DNA of 47,754 nucleotides from Deltaproteobacteria bacterium (GCA_016214985.1 JACRMM010000035.1:126052-173805), one strand, 5' to 3'. Shown: positions 24,624-36,158, counted from the first letter of the stretch. The notes: a model not told the origin generated them from the sequence alone. Program-made: numbers and translations.

Positions 24624-25732
24624 GGCGCGTCTCCCAGATGCACCAGCGCCGCCGCCGGGTTGGCCCGGAGGGCGTCGTGCACCTCGAGGCCGATGCGCGT
24701 CTGCAGCGCATCGTAGTCGTAGTAGTTGCGGCGGTTCGGCTGGCTGTCGTAGAACGACGGCGTGGTGAGCACCACCACCAGGAAGCTCTCGAACCAGTCG
24801 ATGTCGTCGATGAAGCGGCGGAGCAGCGCGAGCATCTGCAGGTATGCGGCTTCGCTGTAAGTCACCGCCGGCTCCGCCTCGCCCTCGGCGACGAGGGCTG
24901 CCAACTCGTCGCTGGACGCCCGCCGCGCGATGGCGGCACTCACGGCCTTCAGCGTGTCCGCCTGCCTCTTCGCCTTCGACACCTTCCGGTGTTCGTACGC
25001 GCGGACGTCGAGGACGACCACGAGGCCGCCGTGGCCCGCCTTCGGCACCCACCGGCCAAAGGACGCCAGCATGTGCCGCGCGTTGGACTTGGTGATGCGC
25101 TCGAAGACGTGGATCTTCTTCAAGGCAGCGGCCGCACCCGGCATGGTGCGCCCGGCAAGCCAAGCCAGAAGCACCTCCTCGGTGGTGGGCGTCACGGCGT
25201 CGGGCAGCAGCTGGGCGCGACCCAGGGCGGTCACGGCGGCCCGAAACTCGATGGCCATCCCGGGGTCGCGGAGCTGGGGCGTGGCAAACTCGCGCTGGAA
25301 CTCGTTGATGAGGTCCTTGGGCTCGCGCCCGTTGTCCGCGGCGATGCCGTCCACGTCGCTCAGCAGGCGGCCCTCCTTCACCATCACGCCGTGGCTTTCC
25401 AGATGGCGGCGCGCCTGCTCGGCGGTCCAGGCCTTCCACTGGACGTCTCGCGTGACGGCAAAGAAGAGCCGCTCGATGCGGTGGAGGTCCGGCTTCTTGC
25501 CCTCGGCGTCGAGTCGGCCGGCATCGACGTCGGCGAAGTAGTACCCTTCGGCCAGGGCCGTTTCGCGCACCCGCGCCCGCACCGTTTGCAGCACCTCCGG
25601 GCGTCCGCTCACGACCTTCACGGCCGAACCCCCGCACTTGATGTACTCGGCGAGGTACTCGCAGCGCAGCATCTCCAGCCAGTCTTCCGGGGGGATCAGG
25701 AGCCGCTCGCCGCTCCAGTCGGATGGTTCCAT
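24620..25732 (-). CDS. cassette 1 protein, probable ATPase-dead DUF2791-like paralogue
   Basis: 370 aa. Residues about 15-130 show a winged-helix-like alternation (AEYIKCGGSAVKVV, RHLESHGVMVKEG). No Walker A is present. The C-terminal third nevertheless follows the layout of DUF2791 ATPases: a Walker-B-position strand GGLVVVLDVRAYEH in which the usual DE pair is DV, a helix AAYLQMLALLRRFIDDI, a sensor-like FLVVVLTTPSFYD and YDYDALQTRIG. I read this as a degenerate relative of the ATPase encoded just downstream, perhaps its heteromeric or regulatory subunit. GGGAGG precedes the ATG. Family not recognised with certainty; overlap ATGA with the BrxD-like gene proves tight coupling. Confidence 0.72.
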   Translation of the reverse strand: MEPSDWSGERLLIPPEDWLEMLRCEYLAEYIKCGGSAVKVVSGRPEVLQTVRARVRETALAEGYYFADVDAGRLDAEGKKPDLHRIERLFFAVTRDVQWKAWTAEQARRHLESHGVMVKEGRLLSDVDGIAADNGREPKDLINEFQREFATPQLRDPGMAIEFRAAVTALGRAQLLPDAVTPTTEEVLLAWLAGRTMPGAAAALKKIHVFERITKSNARHMLASFGRWVPKAGHGGLVVVLDVRAYEHRKVSKAKRQADTLKAVSAAIARRASSDELAALVAEGEAEPAVTYSEAAYLQMLALLRRFIDDIDWFESFLVVVLTTPSFYDSQPNRRNYYDYDALQTRIGLEVHDALRANPAAALVHLGDAP

Positions 25733-25795
25733 GGCACCTCCCTTCGCGTTCCTGTCGAGGCGGTCGTCGTCTCGAGGTCGATCGCAGGCTGATTC

Positions 25796-26548
25796 CTACC
25801 GGAACCAGACGCCGTAGTAGCGAATCGCCCGCCCGTCTTCCGCGATGACCGTGAAGATATCCCGATCCTTGGCCTTGCCGGAGGGGTACTCGAACTCGAA
25901 GGGGCTGCCGGCGCGCGTGGCGGTGAGACCGGATCGGTGGAGCGCGTAGAGCTGCTGGCCGAAGGCCGCACGCGGGTTGTCCTTCTTCCAGCCCGGCGTG
26001 ATGCAGAAGAGATCGTAGATGTCGCGGAGCTTTGCGAACATCACGTCCGGCCGGGTGACGCGGCGGCAGGCGGCGTAGAGCCCTTCCAGGAGCTCCTGAG
26101 AGTTTGCAGACGACACCTTGTCGCGCAGGCGCTTGAGCTCGGCCGCGACGACCTTGGGTCGAACCTGGGGCCAGCCGGCCTTGCCGATCTGGAGCGCCAA
26201 GCGCGCGGGTTGCGCCCGAACGACGACGGGCGACGAGATAAGCGTGTCGCCTTCCTCCAGCACGCGCAGCGAGTGCCTCTCCGCTGACGTGGCCTGCACC
26301 TCTCGCCGCCAGGCGTCGGACTCGAGGTAGGCGCGCACGTCGAAGGCCCAGGCGTCGGCCGTCTCCGCGGTGGGGGCGGCAAGGGAGGGGGCGAGCTCCG
26401 CAGCGAGGGAGGCCTGCTTCTGACGATTGGCCATGTGGCCCGTCTGGCACGCCTTCTTCCAGGCCTTCAGCGCCGCCTCGTACTTCTTGGCGGCCTTGAT
26501 CAGAGCGTCTACGCGCTCCTCGTGTTCCTGCAGCGCATCTTCGAGCAT
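25796..26548 (-). CDS. cassette 1 first gene, coiled-coil protein of unknown function
   Basis: 250 aa. Residues 1-60 form a charged amphipathic helix (LQEHEERVDALIKAAKKYEAALKAWKK) likely to be a coiled coil. The middle holds strands with ISSPVVVRAQPARLAL, and the end is a compact beta-rich segment (FEFEYPSGKAKDRDIFTVIAEDG, RYYGVWFR). No known domain. GGGAG precedes the ATG; the gene is first in the operon, 63 bp before the 370-codon gene. Repeat B lies 150 bp upstream, so the promoter of cassette 1 should be within 26550-26860. Confidence 0.68.
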   Translation of the reverse strand: MLEDALQEHEERVDALIKAAKKYEAALKAWKKACQTGHMANRQKQASLAAELAPSLAAPTAETADAWAFDVRAYLESDAWRREVQATSAERHSLRVLEEGDTLISSPVVVRAQPARLALQIGKAGWPQVRPKVVAAELKRLRDKVSSANSQELLEGLYAACRRVTRPDVMFAKLRDIYDLFCITPGWKKDNPRAAFGQQLYALHRSGLTATRAGSPFEFEYPSGKAKDRDIFTVIAEDGRAIRYYGVWFR

Positions 26549-26699
26549 GACGCGAGCTCCCTCCCAACTGGAGTGACGGGGGACAAGGGACAGGAAGGCC
26601 GGGCAGAGGCCCCGCTTCCGAAGAGCGCGAGTCCCTTATCACGGGCGGCAAAGGGACGCAAGGGGGGTTTGCCCGAGCGGGCCCAGGCGACACGCAGGA

Positions 26700-26862
26700 G
26701 CGACTCGAGGAGTTTGGTGGGTCGGCCTTCTGAAGAGGGTACGAGCGGATGGGCCGCGAACCGGCAGCCAGGGGAGCGGCTTCCGACGTTTCGGGCTTTG
26801 CTGGAGTTGCACGCCGTCGCGGTCAGTCCGGGAACAGGCTCGCGACCGGCAGCACCAGACCC
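26700..26862 (+). repeat. cassette-boundary repeat, copy B
   Basis: 163 bp in the same orientation as copies A and C. Left half matches C around 36159-36215 (CGAGGAGTTTGGTG shared); right half matches A over 97 bp. Bases 26823-26862 read on minus encode GLVLPVASLFPD and a stop, the exact end of the intact Uma2 protein, with no upstream part of that gene: the helicase stop codon sits immediately beside it. It separates the two helicase cassettes. Confidence 0.85.
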
Positions 26863-29800
26863 TCAAGGACCCCCCGGGCCTGGTGGCCGGCGAGTCCGCG
26901 CCTTCGCCAACCGCTCCTGTGGGCTTCTCGCAGGGGCATCTGCCGCGGGTCCTCTGGTACCCGGCCACGGCTCAGCTGTTTGCACCGGAGTTCCGGCCAG
27001 CATGCGGTCCATCGCCGCCAGCGCTTTGCGACGTGCCAACAGACCCTCGCTCATGGAAACCTGGGCGTCGAAGGTGAGAATGCAGTCGAGGCAAGCAAGC
27101 TGGCAACGGGCATCGTGGAGCTCATCCACGAAGAGCACCTGTCTCGCCACGTCCAGCCACTCCCTCCCGCGTTTCATAAGTTCCAGCACGTGGCCGGCAC
27201 CGCCCGGGACATTGTCGTGGAGAACCGCGCCCAACGCCCAGCCGCCGCCTTCGCCGGCGGGCGCCGTCAGGACACCGAGCTCGCGAGTGTCGAGCTCCAA
27301 GAGCCGCGCGCCGGCGATCTGTAACGCCACTCCCAACGTGGTCACGATGGCCTTGTCCGCGGCGTCTGCCCCAAGGCAACCCGAGAAGTCGAGCATCAAC
27401 ACGTCCGTTGGCTGGCGCGCCGCCAGCGTCTGGTTCCGGAGGACCGATCCCGCGCCGTTTTGCCAGCATCGCAGATAGGCTTTGGGCGCCGTGAGCGGCG
27501 CGTGGGAGTCGAACCTGGGTGGCAAGTCCACACCGCCCTCCCCCACGAGGGTCTCGCTGGCCGAGTACCCGCACTGGAGGCAGACCGCGAAGCCCCTTCC
27601 ATGACCGCCTCGATTGTGGACGAGCAACTCGCCGTCCTCTCGGTACCGGGCGCGGAGTCCGGAAACGCCGGCGAACGTCGTCTCGTCGTGGGCAGAGCCT
27701 CCCTGCGCTGCCTCGTGACAGAAGGTGATCGTTGCCTGATCGGTGGTCCCGACGCGCTTGAGGAGAGACCCCAGGCGGGGAGGATCCCAGGCCGCACCGC
27801 TGAAGCCGTGTCGTGGCAAGAGCACTTGGGAGGGCGGGCCGCTGGGACCGGCACCGCACACCGGGCAGTCTTCGATCGCGCCGCTCAACCAGTAGTAGAA
27901 GTGGCCGTTCTGGCAGGTCGCATGCCGCCCGCGCAGGCCGACGTAGTTGTCGAGGTTTGCGCCGGTCCAATGCTTGAGCAGCCCCCTCGACGTCACGACC
28001 TTGCCGGCCACCAGGACCTGGGAGCCGGGCACATACTCACGAAGTGCAAGGAGCCCTCCTCGCTCCAGCCGGTATTGATCCTCTTCGCGCACTCTCGGGC
28101 GTTGGCGCCCCGTCTCTTCCACGGACATGACGCGGAGCTTCTGAAGTCCGATCGGGAAACCGTACCGTGGAAGGAACTGCCGGTCCGCCAGGGCCTCGAT
28201 GACTGTGGTCTCGAAGAAGGCCTTGAGCTGGTAACGGATTGCATTGCACTGGGCACGGGCATTCGATGAGCCGCCTGGGACAGCATTCCAGGCGTCGAGT
28301 AGCTCTCCGTACTCGGCGAGCCAAGCTCCAACTCCTCGATCGAAGTCTGACTGCGCATCGGTCACGAAGGAGTCCCAAGCTCCGAGCGCCTCGCTTCCGG
28401 CGCTGCCGGCGAGAATTCTTTCCAGGGCGGGGCCGACGGTCTGCGTGCCCTCGTCGCCCAACCATGCCAAGTAGGCCCGGAAATGGGCGGCGAGCCCCCC
28501 CGGCCCCGGCACCGAGTTCGCCCATGGCGCGTCGGGCGGGATCGTCCAGTTTGCGGCGGGAGGATCGATCGCCGGCACTCCTCCGTCCTGCCACCGGCGA
28601 GGCAACGGCACGCCGCAGAATACGCCCATGTTGCCGAAGGCGTTCATCGCGCCCACCTCGGCGTCGGACGGGTAGACCCACCTGAAGAACTCGCCCAGGA
28701 GGTACGCGTAGGCGTGGCGACGAGCCACCCTGGCGCGGTCCAGGAACACGAGAGGTCTGCGGAAGGATCCCTGCAAATAGTCGCCGAACCGCTGGAACAC
28801 CTCGCGGTCGTACGGTCTGGTTCTGGCAAAAGAGACGGCCAGGGAGGACCCGTCCGCTCGCCGGCCGGCGCGTCCTGCCCGCTGGAGGTAGTTTGCCTTC
28901 CCGGGCGGGATGTTGCTCATGAGGACCGCGTTCAGCCCGCCGATGTCGATGCCGAGTTCCATGGTGGTGGTGGAACTGAGGATGTTCCGCGCGCCCGCCT
29001 TGAACAAGTCCTGCCGGCGGCGGTTCTCCGCTGGCGTGAGCTGGGCGCTGTGCTCTTCGGCCCAGAGGCCCAGGGCGAACACGCTGGAGGTGCGAAGTTC
29101 ACGTCGCTGCCTCCCGTGTCTCGGGTCGTCGTCGAGATCTTCGCTGGAGACCAACTGAAGGTCAGTGCATCCGGCGGCCGGCGCGCAAGCCAGCACGTGG
29201 TAGTTCCAGATGTGGTCGGTCGTGGGGCATCGGAAGAGCTGCGCCGGGCGCCGAAGTCCCAGATCGGGTAGCCGGATTCGGAGCGCGGGCACCGGACCTT
29301 CCCTGGACTGCCGTTCTTCTCTTTCGAGCCACGGGAAGGTGTGAGCGAGTTCGAGGAGTTGCCGGTGGCATCGCTGGAGCAGGTCGGGAGCCGAAGCCTC
29401 GGCCTGCCCTTCTTCCATCCCACACTTCTTCAGCACATTCGCCGCAAACCGCCTTCGCTCCTGCCTGGCCGTCGCGCCGACGAACCGTTCGAGCAGGGGG
29501 CCGCGGTCCGTTTCTTCGGCACACCAGCGCCCGATCCACCCGGCCCCAAACTGATAGAGGGAGTCGCCTTCCGCGGACCCGGTGGTGACGGCGCCGCTGG
29601 CCCGCAGGGAGTCACACAGCGCCCTCAGGAAATGCGGCCAGGAGGCTCGCAGGCTTTGCCGTGCTGCTTCGCTGGGAAGGACTCCGAGAAGCTCGTCGGG
29701 GGCAGCGACCGCATCGAGTCCCGGGTACGTGACCTCGGCAAGGCCCAGCGTCTCTACCGTGGCCTGCCCTCGAATCGGCGTGGCCAACTCTCGGGCCATG

Positions 29801-32187
29801 AGAAGAGGAAGTCTTTCGCAGACCCTCGTCAGGTTGGCGTCCCATTGGACTTGCGTTTCGTTGGTCCAGTCGCGCGCTCTATGCCCCTCCCCCATGTCGC
29901 TCCCAAGTAACTCCCGAACCAACGGCGAGTTGGTCAACGTCGCCACCCAGGCGCTGAACGTCCCCCCCGCAATGTAGCTCTCGAGCTGCCGTCGTACGCC
30001 TTCAAGCTCCCCCCGGAGGTGTTGCCGAAGGGCGGGGGTCGGAGCAGCAGAAACGTCGCTTTCGAGGGAGCTGATCCGCCTCTGCAGGTACTGGATCGTC
30101 GCGTCGTCGGCCACGGGGCTCTCGTCGATGCAGCGCACGAGGGCCGCTCGCAAGAGCTGGATCTCGTGCTGGCGCATCAAGCCGGGACCGAGTCGGGCAG
30201 CCTCCGATCGGCTGTCGCTGAATGCCAACAGCCGCCGCCCGCGGGCCGGGAGCCACAAGTTGTGGGATGCCGCGTAGGGAGGCAGACCCGACAGTACCGT
30301 CTCCGCGAGCACGGACAGGGTGAGGCTCTGGGACGAGAGAAATGCGCGGAAGGAATCTCCGTCGCAGTGAGGGCAGCGCTGGACCTCGCTCAACACGATA
30401 CCGCCGGCTCCGTTGCCGTGAACGGAGCCGTCCTCCGGGGCGATTACCACGGTCACGGCGTTGGGTACGTGGCGCGGCGTCAGGAACTTTCCCCCCTGGA
30501 TACGTGGCCGAGCCACGGGGACATACCGACCGTCCGCGTAGATCCCGCCCAAGACCCACTCACCGCAGTTCTCGCATCGAAACAGCGCGAGCACCGCGCC
30601 TCCACAGTCGGGGCAGCGGTCAGAGACCCCGGAGGACACCGGGCCAAGGGAGGGCAACTTCCGAGCCGAATCACCGGGACAGTGTTCGTCGAGACAGACG
30701 AACAACCCTTCCGTGGCCCGCGCGAGAAGGTGGACTCGGTGGGGCACGAGAGGATGTTCGGACACCCTTCGACGTGCCACCGCGGTCAGCTGGAGCAGGG
30801 CCACGGTGGCGCGCAGCGAGGCACCGTCGGTTCTTCGCCACAGAGTCTCGGCTAGGCGCCGAAGCGCCAGGCAGCTCTCCTGCCAGAGGATCTCCTCCAG
30901 GCGGTGGACGAGGGGCGCGCAGGAAAGGGCACCATGCAGGAGAGCGGCTGGGCGTCCCGCGCATTCCTTCGCCGCCGCATCGAGGGCTTCTTGCCCCACG
31001 AGAATCGGGAGGGCACGTTTGAGCGCGCCGCAGGCGGCCTCGTCGGCCCTGAGTTCGGCGTCGCCGCTCTGGTTCAAGACCATCGTCGGCCCTGAAAGCC
31101 AAGGCCGGTCGAGATCCTCGACCTCGGGTTGCGACGTTGGCGCCGAAGGCGGCCCAAGGGGAGAACGCATTCGCGCCCCCTGGATCACCTGAACGTCCTG
31201 CTCTTCCTTGGAGAACACCTGTGACGCGAAGCGGACGAGCTCGCCGGCGTGCCCGGTGCCGAGCGTCGCAGAGGTCGCGATCTGGAGCACGTCCGCCGAC
31301 GGGACGCCGCAGCGCTCCAGCACGCGACGAAGAAGCAGCGTGATCTCGGCGGCCAACGTACCGGTGTAGAGGTGCGCCTCGTCGAGGACGAGCGCCCGCA
31401 ACCCCGGGCCGAAGAAGACCGCGTCCTGAGGCCGGCAGAGCATGTACTCCAGCATCGAGTAGTTCGTGATCAGGACGTCGGGAATGGGGCCTCTCGGCCG
31501 GCCTTGTGCCACCGGCGGTCCCTCTGCGGTCTCCAACCCCCGAGCCTGTCTTCGAGTCCGGAAACGCGATGGGTCCCACCGCGGAACGACGGCCCGGTTC
31601 GCTGCCTTGCGATCCTCGGGGGTCTCGCTCGTGAAGTGGAACAGCGTGATCCGATCTTGCCCCTTGAGCCATTCGTGGAGCCGGTCCACTTGGTCGTTCA
31701 CCAGGGCGTTCATTGGGTAGAGGATGAGGCACTGGACTCCTGGGCCTCTGCGGGGTCTGGAACTGAGCTCGTTCAGGATCGGGAGGAGAAAACTCTCCGT
31801 CTTGCCGGCGCCGGTGCCTGCGGTAACGACGAGAGCAGGGCGACGACCGTCCGCTACGCGTTGGCTGGTGAGAATAGCGTCCCTTTGATGGACATAGAGC
31901 GGCCGAGCCTTCGGGACGGCGCCCCGTGAGTCCAGGTGCTCGCAGAGCTCGGGGTGGAACGCACCCTTGGCGGTAAGCGTGGCGAGGGTCTCCGACGACG
32001 TCTCAGCCGGGAAGGCACCTTCGACCCAGAGGTCCCCCACCATGCCCCCGGACCCGGCCGGGCCAGACCAGAGCCTTCGACAGATTTCACCCAGGCGGGG
32101 ATCCCGCACGAAGTTGTCGTCGAGGGCGAAGTCCACGAGTCTCTTCCGGACGGCGTCCGCGAGTGCCAACGCGTCGAGTTGCGCCAT
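26863..32187 (-). CDS. giant DEAD/DEAH helicase with C-terminal DUF1998, DruE-like
   Basis: 1774 aa. SF2 motifs: YVHQRDA Q-region, motif [11 protein letters not shown] (122-131), motif II LDEAH (269-272), ATSATLG, and much later [12 protein letters not shown] and QRAGRAGRR, so about 700 residues with two zinc-binding clusters (CPDCGG/CENCGE and CPHCDG) sit inside the motor. A further CQNGH/CPVCG cluster and a C-terminal DUF1998 block ([12 protein letters not shown], then CQLACLDC) complete it. Size and layout fit DruE of Druantia defence systems better than the shorter DrmA or YprA. ATG 32187 is chosen because GGAG stands 7 bases upstream and the previous stop is 1 bp away; the frame is open further. 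The final about 45 residues are Arg/Pro-rich and run into repeat B, so the native C-terminus may have been replaced. Confidence 0.85.
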   Translation of the reverse strand: MAQLDALALADAVRKRLVDFALDDNFVRDPRLGEICRRLWSGPAGSGGMVGDLWVEGAFPAETSSETLATLTAKGAFHPELCEHLDSRGAVPKARPLYVHQRDAILTSQRVADGRRPALVVTAGTGAGKTESFLLPILNELSSRPRRGPGVQCLILYPMNALVNDQVDRLHEWLKGQDRITLFHFTSETPEDRKAANRAVVPRWDPSRFRTRRQARGLETAEGPPVAQGRPRGPIPDVLITNYSMLEYMLCRPQDAVFFGPGLRALVLDEAHLYTGTLAAEITLLLRRVLERCGVPSADVLQIATSATLGTGHAGELVRFASQVFSKEEQDVQVIQGARMRSPLGPPSAPTSQPEVEDLDRPWLSGPTMVLNQSGDAELRADEAACGALKRALPILVGQEALDAAAKECAGRPAALLHGALSCAPLVHRLEEILWQESCLALRRLAETLWRRTDGASLRATVALLQLTAVARRRVSEHPLVPHRVHLLARATEGLFVCLDEHCPGDSARKLPSLGPVSSGVSDRCPDCGGAVLALFRCENCGEWVLGGIYADGRYVPVARPRIQGGKFLTPRHVPNAVTVVIAPEDGSVHGNGAGGIVLSEVQRCPHCDGDSFRAFLSSQSLTLSVLAETVLSGLPPYAASHNLWLPARGRRLLAFSDSRSEAARLGPGLMRQHEIQLLRAALVRCIDESPVADDATIQYLQRRISSLESDVSAAPTPALRQHLRGELEGVRRQLESYIAGGTFSAWVATLTNSPLVRELLGSDMGEGHRARDWTNETQVQWDANLTRVCERLPLLMARELATPIRGQATVETLGLAEVTYPGLDAVAAPDELLGVLPSEAARQSLRASWPHFLRALCDSLRASGAVTTGSAEGDSLYQFGAGWIGRWCAEETDRGPLLERFVGATARQERRRFAANVLKKCGMEEGQAEASAPDLLQRCHRQLLELAHTFPWLEREERQSREGPVPALRIRLPDLGLRRPAQLFRCPTTDHIWNYHVLACAPAAGCTDLQLVSSEDLDDDPRHGRQRRELRTSSVFALGLWAEEHSAQLTPAENRRRQDLFKAGARNILSSTTTMELGIDIGGLNAVLMSNIPPGKANYLQRAGRAGRRADGSSLAVSFARTRPYDREVFQRFGDYLQGSFRRPLVFLDRARVARRHAYAYLLGEFFRWVYPSDAEVGAMNAFGNMGVFCGVPLPRRWQDGGVPAIDPPAANWTIPPDAPWANSVPGPGGLAAHFRAYLAWLGDEGTQTVGPALERILAGSAGSEALGAWDSFVTDAQSDFDRGVGAWLAEYGELLDAWNAVPGGSSNARAQCNAIRYQLKAFFETTVIEALADRQFLPRYGFPIGLQKLRVMSVEETGRQRPRVREEDQYRLERGGLLALREYVPGSQVLVAGKVVTSRGLLKHWTGANLDNYVGLRGRHATCQNGHFYYWLSGAIEDCPVCGAGPSGPPSQVLLPRHGFSGAAWDPPRLGSLLKRVGTTDQATITFCHEAAQGGSAHDETTFAGVSGLRARYREDGELLVHNRGGHGRGFAVCLQCGYSASETLVGEGGVDLPPRFDSHAPLTAPKAYLRCWQNGAGSVLRNQTLAARQPTDVLMLDFSGCLGADAADKAIVTTLGVALQIAGARLLELDTRELGVLTAPAGEGGGWALGAVLHDNVPGGAGHVLELMKRGREWLDVARQVLFVDELHDARCQLACLDCILTFDAQVSMSEGLLARRKALAAMDRMLAGTPVQTAEPWPGTRGPAADAPARSPQERLAKARTRRPPGPGGP

Positions 32188-32188
32188 G

Positions 32189-35095
32189 TCAGGCTCCAGG
32201 GAGTGTGAGCGGAAGCAGTCGGAGCGCCAGGAGGCGCCGGAATGGTTCGACGCCCATGGCGAGCCCGAGGTTGAACCGGGCCCGCGACTCCACGGGCTGG
32301 CCGAGGAGGTGCTGCCGGGCTCGCTGGAGCAGACCCACGTCGACGAAGTGGGGATCGACGCCGAGCGTCTCAGCCACCAACGACAGCTGCGTGCTCGCCG
32401 TCGCCTCCAGAGCTTCGACGTTCGGTAGTTCCCCGACGCAGACAAGAAGAGAGGCGACATAGACCGTCGCTGCCGCGTCGCCCTTGGCAGGGACCAGATA
32501 CCCCCTGAACCATGATCGCATGACCCGACAAAGGAGCAGAGGGTCGGCGCGGTGGAGCCATGTCCCCGCCCGACAGACCGCCTCCTCATCCAGCTGGGCG
32601 GTCTGGGCGAGACTCAGCAGGACAACGTGTGCCTGATCCGCAGACGGGCGCCAGTCCCAGAAGAGAGACCGCACCGCGGAGAGCCAACTTTCGTCGAGGG
32701 GCGGTGCCGCCAGACCCTCCGCAGGCGAGTCCTCCAGCAACCAGGCGGCCAGGCACTCGGCGGGGAACTTCTGGACAAAGGCTCGGACCCGTTGGAACGC
32801 GTAGCCGCCGAGAACCGGTAGGTGAAACCATCGCATCATCGCGGCCAGGAACGGAGCATCGTCATCACCGGCTTCGGCGAGTGAGTCCGCCCAGGTTTCG
32901 GCCCACCAGGCGCCGATTCGTGAGGCCGGTCCTTCCGCCTGGCCCCCATAGGCGAGCGCAACGGCGATGATGGGCGGGTCCTGGCCGGGGATGTCCGCCG
33001 ACCACCACACGCCCCCGTCCTCCGTCCCTTGGGCCGCCACATCAGAGGTCGCCATTTCGCCATCCTCGGCCCACCAGACGAGGCGGTGGCCGGGCCCCGG
33101 CTCCAAGGCGTCCGTCAGCCGCACACGCGCCCGTCCGGGATCGGTCCACAGATCGACGTCAGACACAACACCGGGTGCCGTCACCTCCTCGGAGACTCCA
33201 AGAACGTCCTCGGTTGCGTTGTATGGTCCACGGCGGACGGCCAGTCGCGCACCCCAGCCGCCGAGCCGTCCGAGAGGAGAAGCATCGGCCTTGACCCGCC
33301 CCACCCAGGTGTCTCCTTCCAGAAGGGCGAGGTCACTGGCTTTGGCGAACGACGGGGGCGGGTAGATCCGGAACAGGGACCCTCTCGCGGCGTCGGCGGA
33401 CAGGGGGCCAGGAGGACTGGAGAGGGGGCCACAAGGACCCATGGCCTCCCAGCCGTCGGTGCCCAGGCGTGCCACTCCCACAGGGTCGATCCACACATTC
33501 TGCCGAAGGGTTCGCCTCTCTCCCCCGTGCTGGACGCCGATGTGTATCTGGGGGTTCTCTCCGAGCAGGGTACCGCTGAGGTGCACGGGGTCTGAGACGG
33601 TCAACGTGGACGTCTCGCTTTCCAGCATCAGAGGAACGCCCCCGAAGCGAGCGAAGTGGACTTGGCTTTCCACCCCATGTTCGATGTCCACTTGAAAACG
33701 TGCCCCGATCCGCACCGTGGGTCCACCCCGGATCGACGCCCAGACGTCCTGAGCCCACGCAGGTTCGCCGACGGGGCCTTCGCCGAGTCTTGGCTCCCAG
33801 AGAACTTCCTCGCCCAGGAACACTTTGAAAGAACGAGACCATCCCGGCGGCAGGAACCAGAATCGCCAACCATGGCCGCCGTCATGCCACATGGCTGGCT
33901 GAGGGTGCGGCCGGAGGTCAGCCGAGAGGACCAAAGCATACGCGCCGGCGGGACTGAGGGGCTCGTTCCAAGGGTCCTGAATGCGCGCGCCTTTTGGCAT
34001 TTGAAAGACCGAAATGTCTTCTCCCTGTCCCCACAGCTCCAGCACCGCACTGTTGGCCGGCGTGCCATCCGGCAGGAGGAGCTGAGCGCTTACCTGTGGC
34101 GAACTCGGGGTCAGTTGGATCTCGTCGAACCCGACTCGGGCGAAGGTGCCGTCCGGCTGACGCACCAGACTCCCAACCAAGCGGCCGGCGGCCTGAACCC
34201 GGTAGACATCTGCAGGGAGGTCCAGGGCTGAGGGGTTTACGAGCGGACACTGGAACATGGGTGGGTGGGGAGGTGACCATGTCAGCCGCGGCACAGCAAG
34301 AAATGGCTGTGGCCCTATATCGTGTACGGTTCGGGCGGTCGCAGCGGTTCCCAGCTCAGGGTGCGTACGCGCTTGGCGAACCACCTCATCGGCCCATTCT
34401 GGCAGGACCCACGCGGTCTGGGTGATGGCCTTCCTAAGACGCACTTCCGTGTTGTTCTGCCTGAAGTTTCGGATCTCGTCCCAGACTTGCAGAAAGCCAG
34501 CGCTGCCCAGGGGGCCCGGTGCGAGAAGACGCCGGAGGCTCTGAGGTTGTCCCTGGCCGGCAAGCCAGTATGGGAGACGGCGAACGAAGCCCCGGCGAGT
34601 GAATCCGAACTGAAGGAAGATGGTGTCGAACCAATTCTGGAGGCCCTCGATGCCGAACACGTGCCGCAGGTTCAGGCGGCGTGCCGCTACCTCGAGAGCA
34701 TCCTTGTGGTCCTGCGTGGGCTGCCCACCGCCGAAGAAGAGGAGAGATTCCGTCCGCGGCCTGAAGCCAATGCTGAGCACCGAAGGCCAGATCTGGCCCT
34801 CGGATGCCTCCCGCCGGCCATGCTCACTCGCCAGGAAGAGGAGAAGAAGACCGAGCGCAGCCCGCCGGGTAAACCCGCCCGTAACGACGCCTCCGCCAAG
34901 ATGGGTGGCGCAGCCGACAGCATCCAAGCCCCGAGCCCATCTCAAGAGCCAGGCATGGTCGTCTGAATCCGGCCTGAGTTCAGCGAGAGACCAGGGTACC
35001 TGGCCGAGCCCCATGCCGTCGCGTCGAGCAAGAATGGCCTGAGCGGCTTCTCGGACCGCATCTTGCCCCAGCGGATCGATGCCCTCGAAGATCAT
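32189..35095 (-). CDS. 968-aa partner of the DUF1998 helicase, DruH-position protein
   Basis: Large soluble protein. N-terminal about 250 residues are mostly helical ([41 protein letters not shown], then [16 protein letters not shown]), residues about 280-690 are beta-rich with repeated Ig-like strands, and the last 270 are helical again ([25 protein letters not shown]). No catalytic motif is recognised. One base separates its stop from the helicase start, so the two are obligately coexpressed. In Druantia type III a large DruH protein precedes DruE in the same way; the match here is by architecture, size and order, not by verified similarity. Strong purine-rich stretch directly before the ATG. 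Confidence 0.7.
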   Translation of the reverse strand: MIFEGIDPLGQDAVREAAQAILARRDGMGLGQVPWSLAELRPDSDDHAWLLRWARGLDAVGCATHLGGGVVTGGFTRRAALGLLLLFLASEHGRREASEGQIWPSVLSIGFRPRTESLLFFGGGQPTQDHKDALEVAARRLNLRHVFGIEGLQNWFDTIFLQFGFTRRGFVRRLPYWLAGQGQPQSLRRLLAPGPLGSAGFLQVWDEIRNFRQNNTEVRLRKAITQTAWVLPEWADEVVRQARTHPELGTAATARTVHDIGPQPFLAVPRLTWSPPHPPMFQCPLVNPSALDLPADVYRVQAAGRLVGSLVRQPDGTFARVGFDEIQLTPSSPQVSAQLLLPDGTPANSAVLELWGQGEDISVFQMPKGARIQDPWNEPLSPAGAYALVLSADLRPHPQPAMWHDGGHGWRFWFLPPGWSRSFKVFLGEEVLWEPRLGEGPVGEPAWAQDVWASIRGGPTVRIGARFQVDIEHGVESQVHFARFGGVPLMLESETSTLTVSDPVHLSGTLLGENPQIHIGVQHGGERRTLRQNVWIDPVGVARLGTDGWEAMGPCGPLSSPPGPLSADAARGSLFRIYPPPSFAKASDLALLEGDTWVGRVKADASPLGRLGGWGARLAVRRGPYNATEDVLGVSEEVTAPGVVSDVDLWTDPGRARVRLTDALEPGPGHRLVWWAEDGEMATSDVAAQGTEDGGVWWSADIPGQDPPIIAVALAYGGQAEGPASRIGAWWAETWADSLAEAGDDDAPFLAAMMRWFHLPVLGGYAFQRVRAFVQKFPAECLAAWLLEDSPAEGLAAPPLDESWLSAVRSLFWDWRPSADQAHVVLLSLAQTAQLDEEAVCRAGTWLHRADPLLLCRVMRSWFRGYLVPAKGDAAATVYVASLLVCVGELPNVEALEATASTQLSLVAETLGVDPHFVDVGLLQRARQHLLGQPVESRARFNLGLAMGVEPFRRLLALRLLPLTLPGA

Positions 35096-35212
35096 CTCCC
35101 CCTCCGGCCTCGTGGGTGACCACCAAACCGTCAGACCGTCGCTGCGAGGAACTCCACGTGGCCTGGGTCTTACCCCACGGGCCCGGGCAGGGTCAAGGGC
35201 GTCAGCCCGGTC

Positions 35213-35967
35213 TCACCCCGGCCCCGCCAGCATCCCCAGGATCTCGTCGCGCCCGAAGGACTTCAGGAGCCCCGGGTCGTCCTCGGCCACCACGTCGCGC
35301 AGCAGTGCCCGCTTTCGCTCGATGATCGCCGAGATCTTCTCATCCAGGGTGCCCTCGGTCACGAGTCTGAACACCTGGACGCCCCGGGTCTGGCCGATCC
35401 GGTGGACCCGGTCGGTGGCTTGGTCCTCGGCCGCGTCGTTCCACCAGCGGTCGTAGTGGATCACGACCGAGCCGGCCACGAGGTCGACGCCGGCCCCGCC
35501 GGCCTTGAGGCTCGCCAGGAACACGCGGCACGCAGAGTCCTCGTGGAAGCGCGGCTTCCCGCGGTTGCGGCTCCTTCCCGTGAGGCTCACGTGGCCCACG
35601 CCTTCTCGCGTGAGGTGGCGCTCCATAATCTCGATCATCCCGAGGAAGTGGGTGAAGACCACGACCTCTTGCCTGCTGTCCAGGAGACGCTGGGCTGCAG
35701 GGGCGCCGGGTGGTCACAGATCTGTTTCAGAAGGCTGAGGAGCGCGAAGACATGCACATAGGGTTCCGGTTGGTCAAGTGCGCCCAGCGCCTCTGGGAGT
35801 GCCGGCGTCCGCCGGCTCACTGCGTCGCGGTAGAACCGCACGTGCTCGTCCGACAGGCGGCAGGTCCGAAGGTCCTCGATCTTGTCCGGCAGCTCCGCGA
35901 GCACCGTCCTCTTCATGCAGGGAAGCGTGAAGGGCGACACGAGCCGGGCCAGCTCTGCCGCCTCTCG
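35213..35967 (-). pseudogene. SNF2 helicase remnant (motor C-terminus, frameshifted, N-terminus missing)
   Basis: Two frames on the minus strand make one SNF2 C-terminal half. The first (35967 to about 35690) has RLVSPFTLPCMKRTVLAELPDKIE and LLSLLKQICDHPA; after a frame change and the loss of about 25 residues the second (to 35213) has QEVVVFTHFLGMIEIMERHL, SLKAGGAGVDLV, DRWWN and RVHRIGQTRG, then a normal SNF2 ending. The Walker A and DEAH half is absent. It is not a copy of the SNF2 gene at 21.1 kb and is a relic of an earlier helicase system at this site. Confidence 0.82.
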
Positions 35968-36158
35968 GGCCGCGGATCGGCCTCGGCTAGGGCGTCGTAG
36001 CGGGCCAGACAACCCCCGAGCGCTGGGCTCAGAGCACGCGAAACTGGCGGCCCGTCGAGGCCGTCTACCTCAACCCAACGATGAAGGGGGAGCAGACCCC
36101 TCTTCAAGACGCTGCATGATGTGACCCGAGGCGACAATTACCTTGACACCCGCCGAGA

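Noticed and set aside
21147..24716. 1189-codon plus-strand frame
   Set aside because: Antisense shadow of the SNF2, 192-aa and DUF2791 genes, which carry all the motifs; long shadow frames are common at this GC content.
21120..35095. Standard BREX or Dpd system
   Set aside because: PglX, PglZ, BrxC/PglY and DpdA-type genes are all absent; only a DUF2791 ATPase and helicases are shared.
11052..36138. DISARM locus (SNF2 helicase, DUF1998 helicase, PLD-like protein)
   Set aside because: No DrmB and no methyltransferase, the helicase is far larger than DrmA, and the PLD-like gene belongs to a separate ATPase pair 10 kb away.
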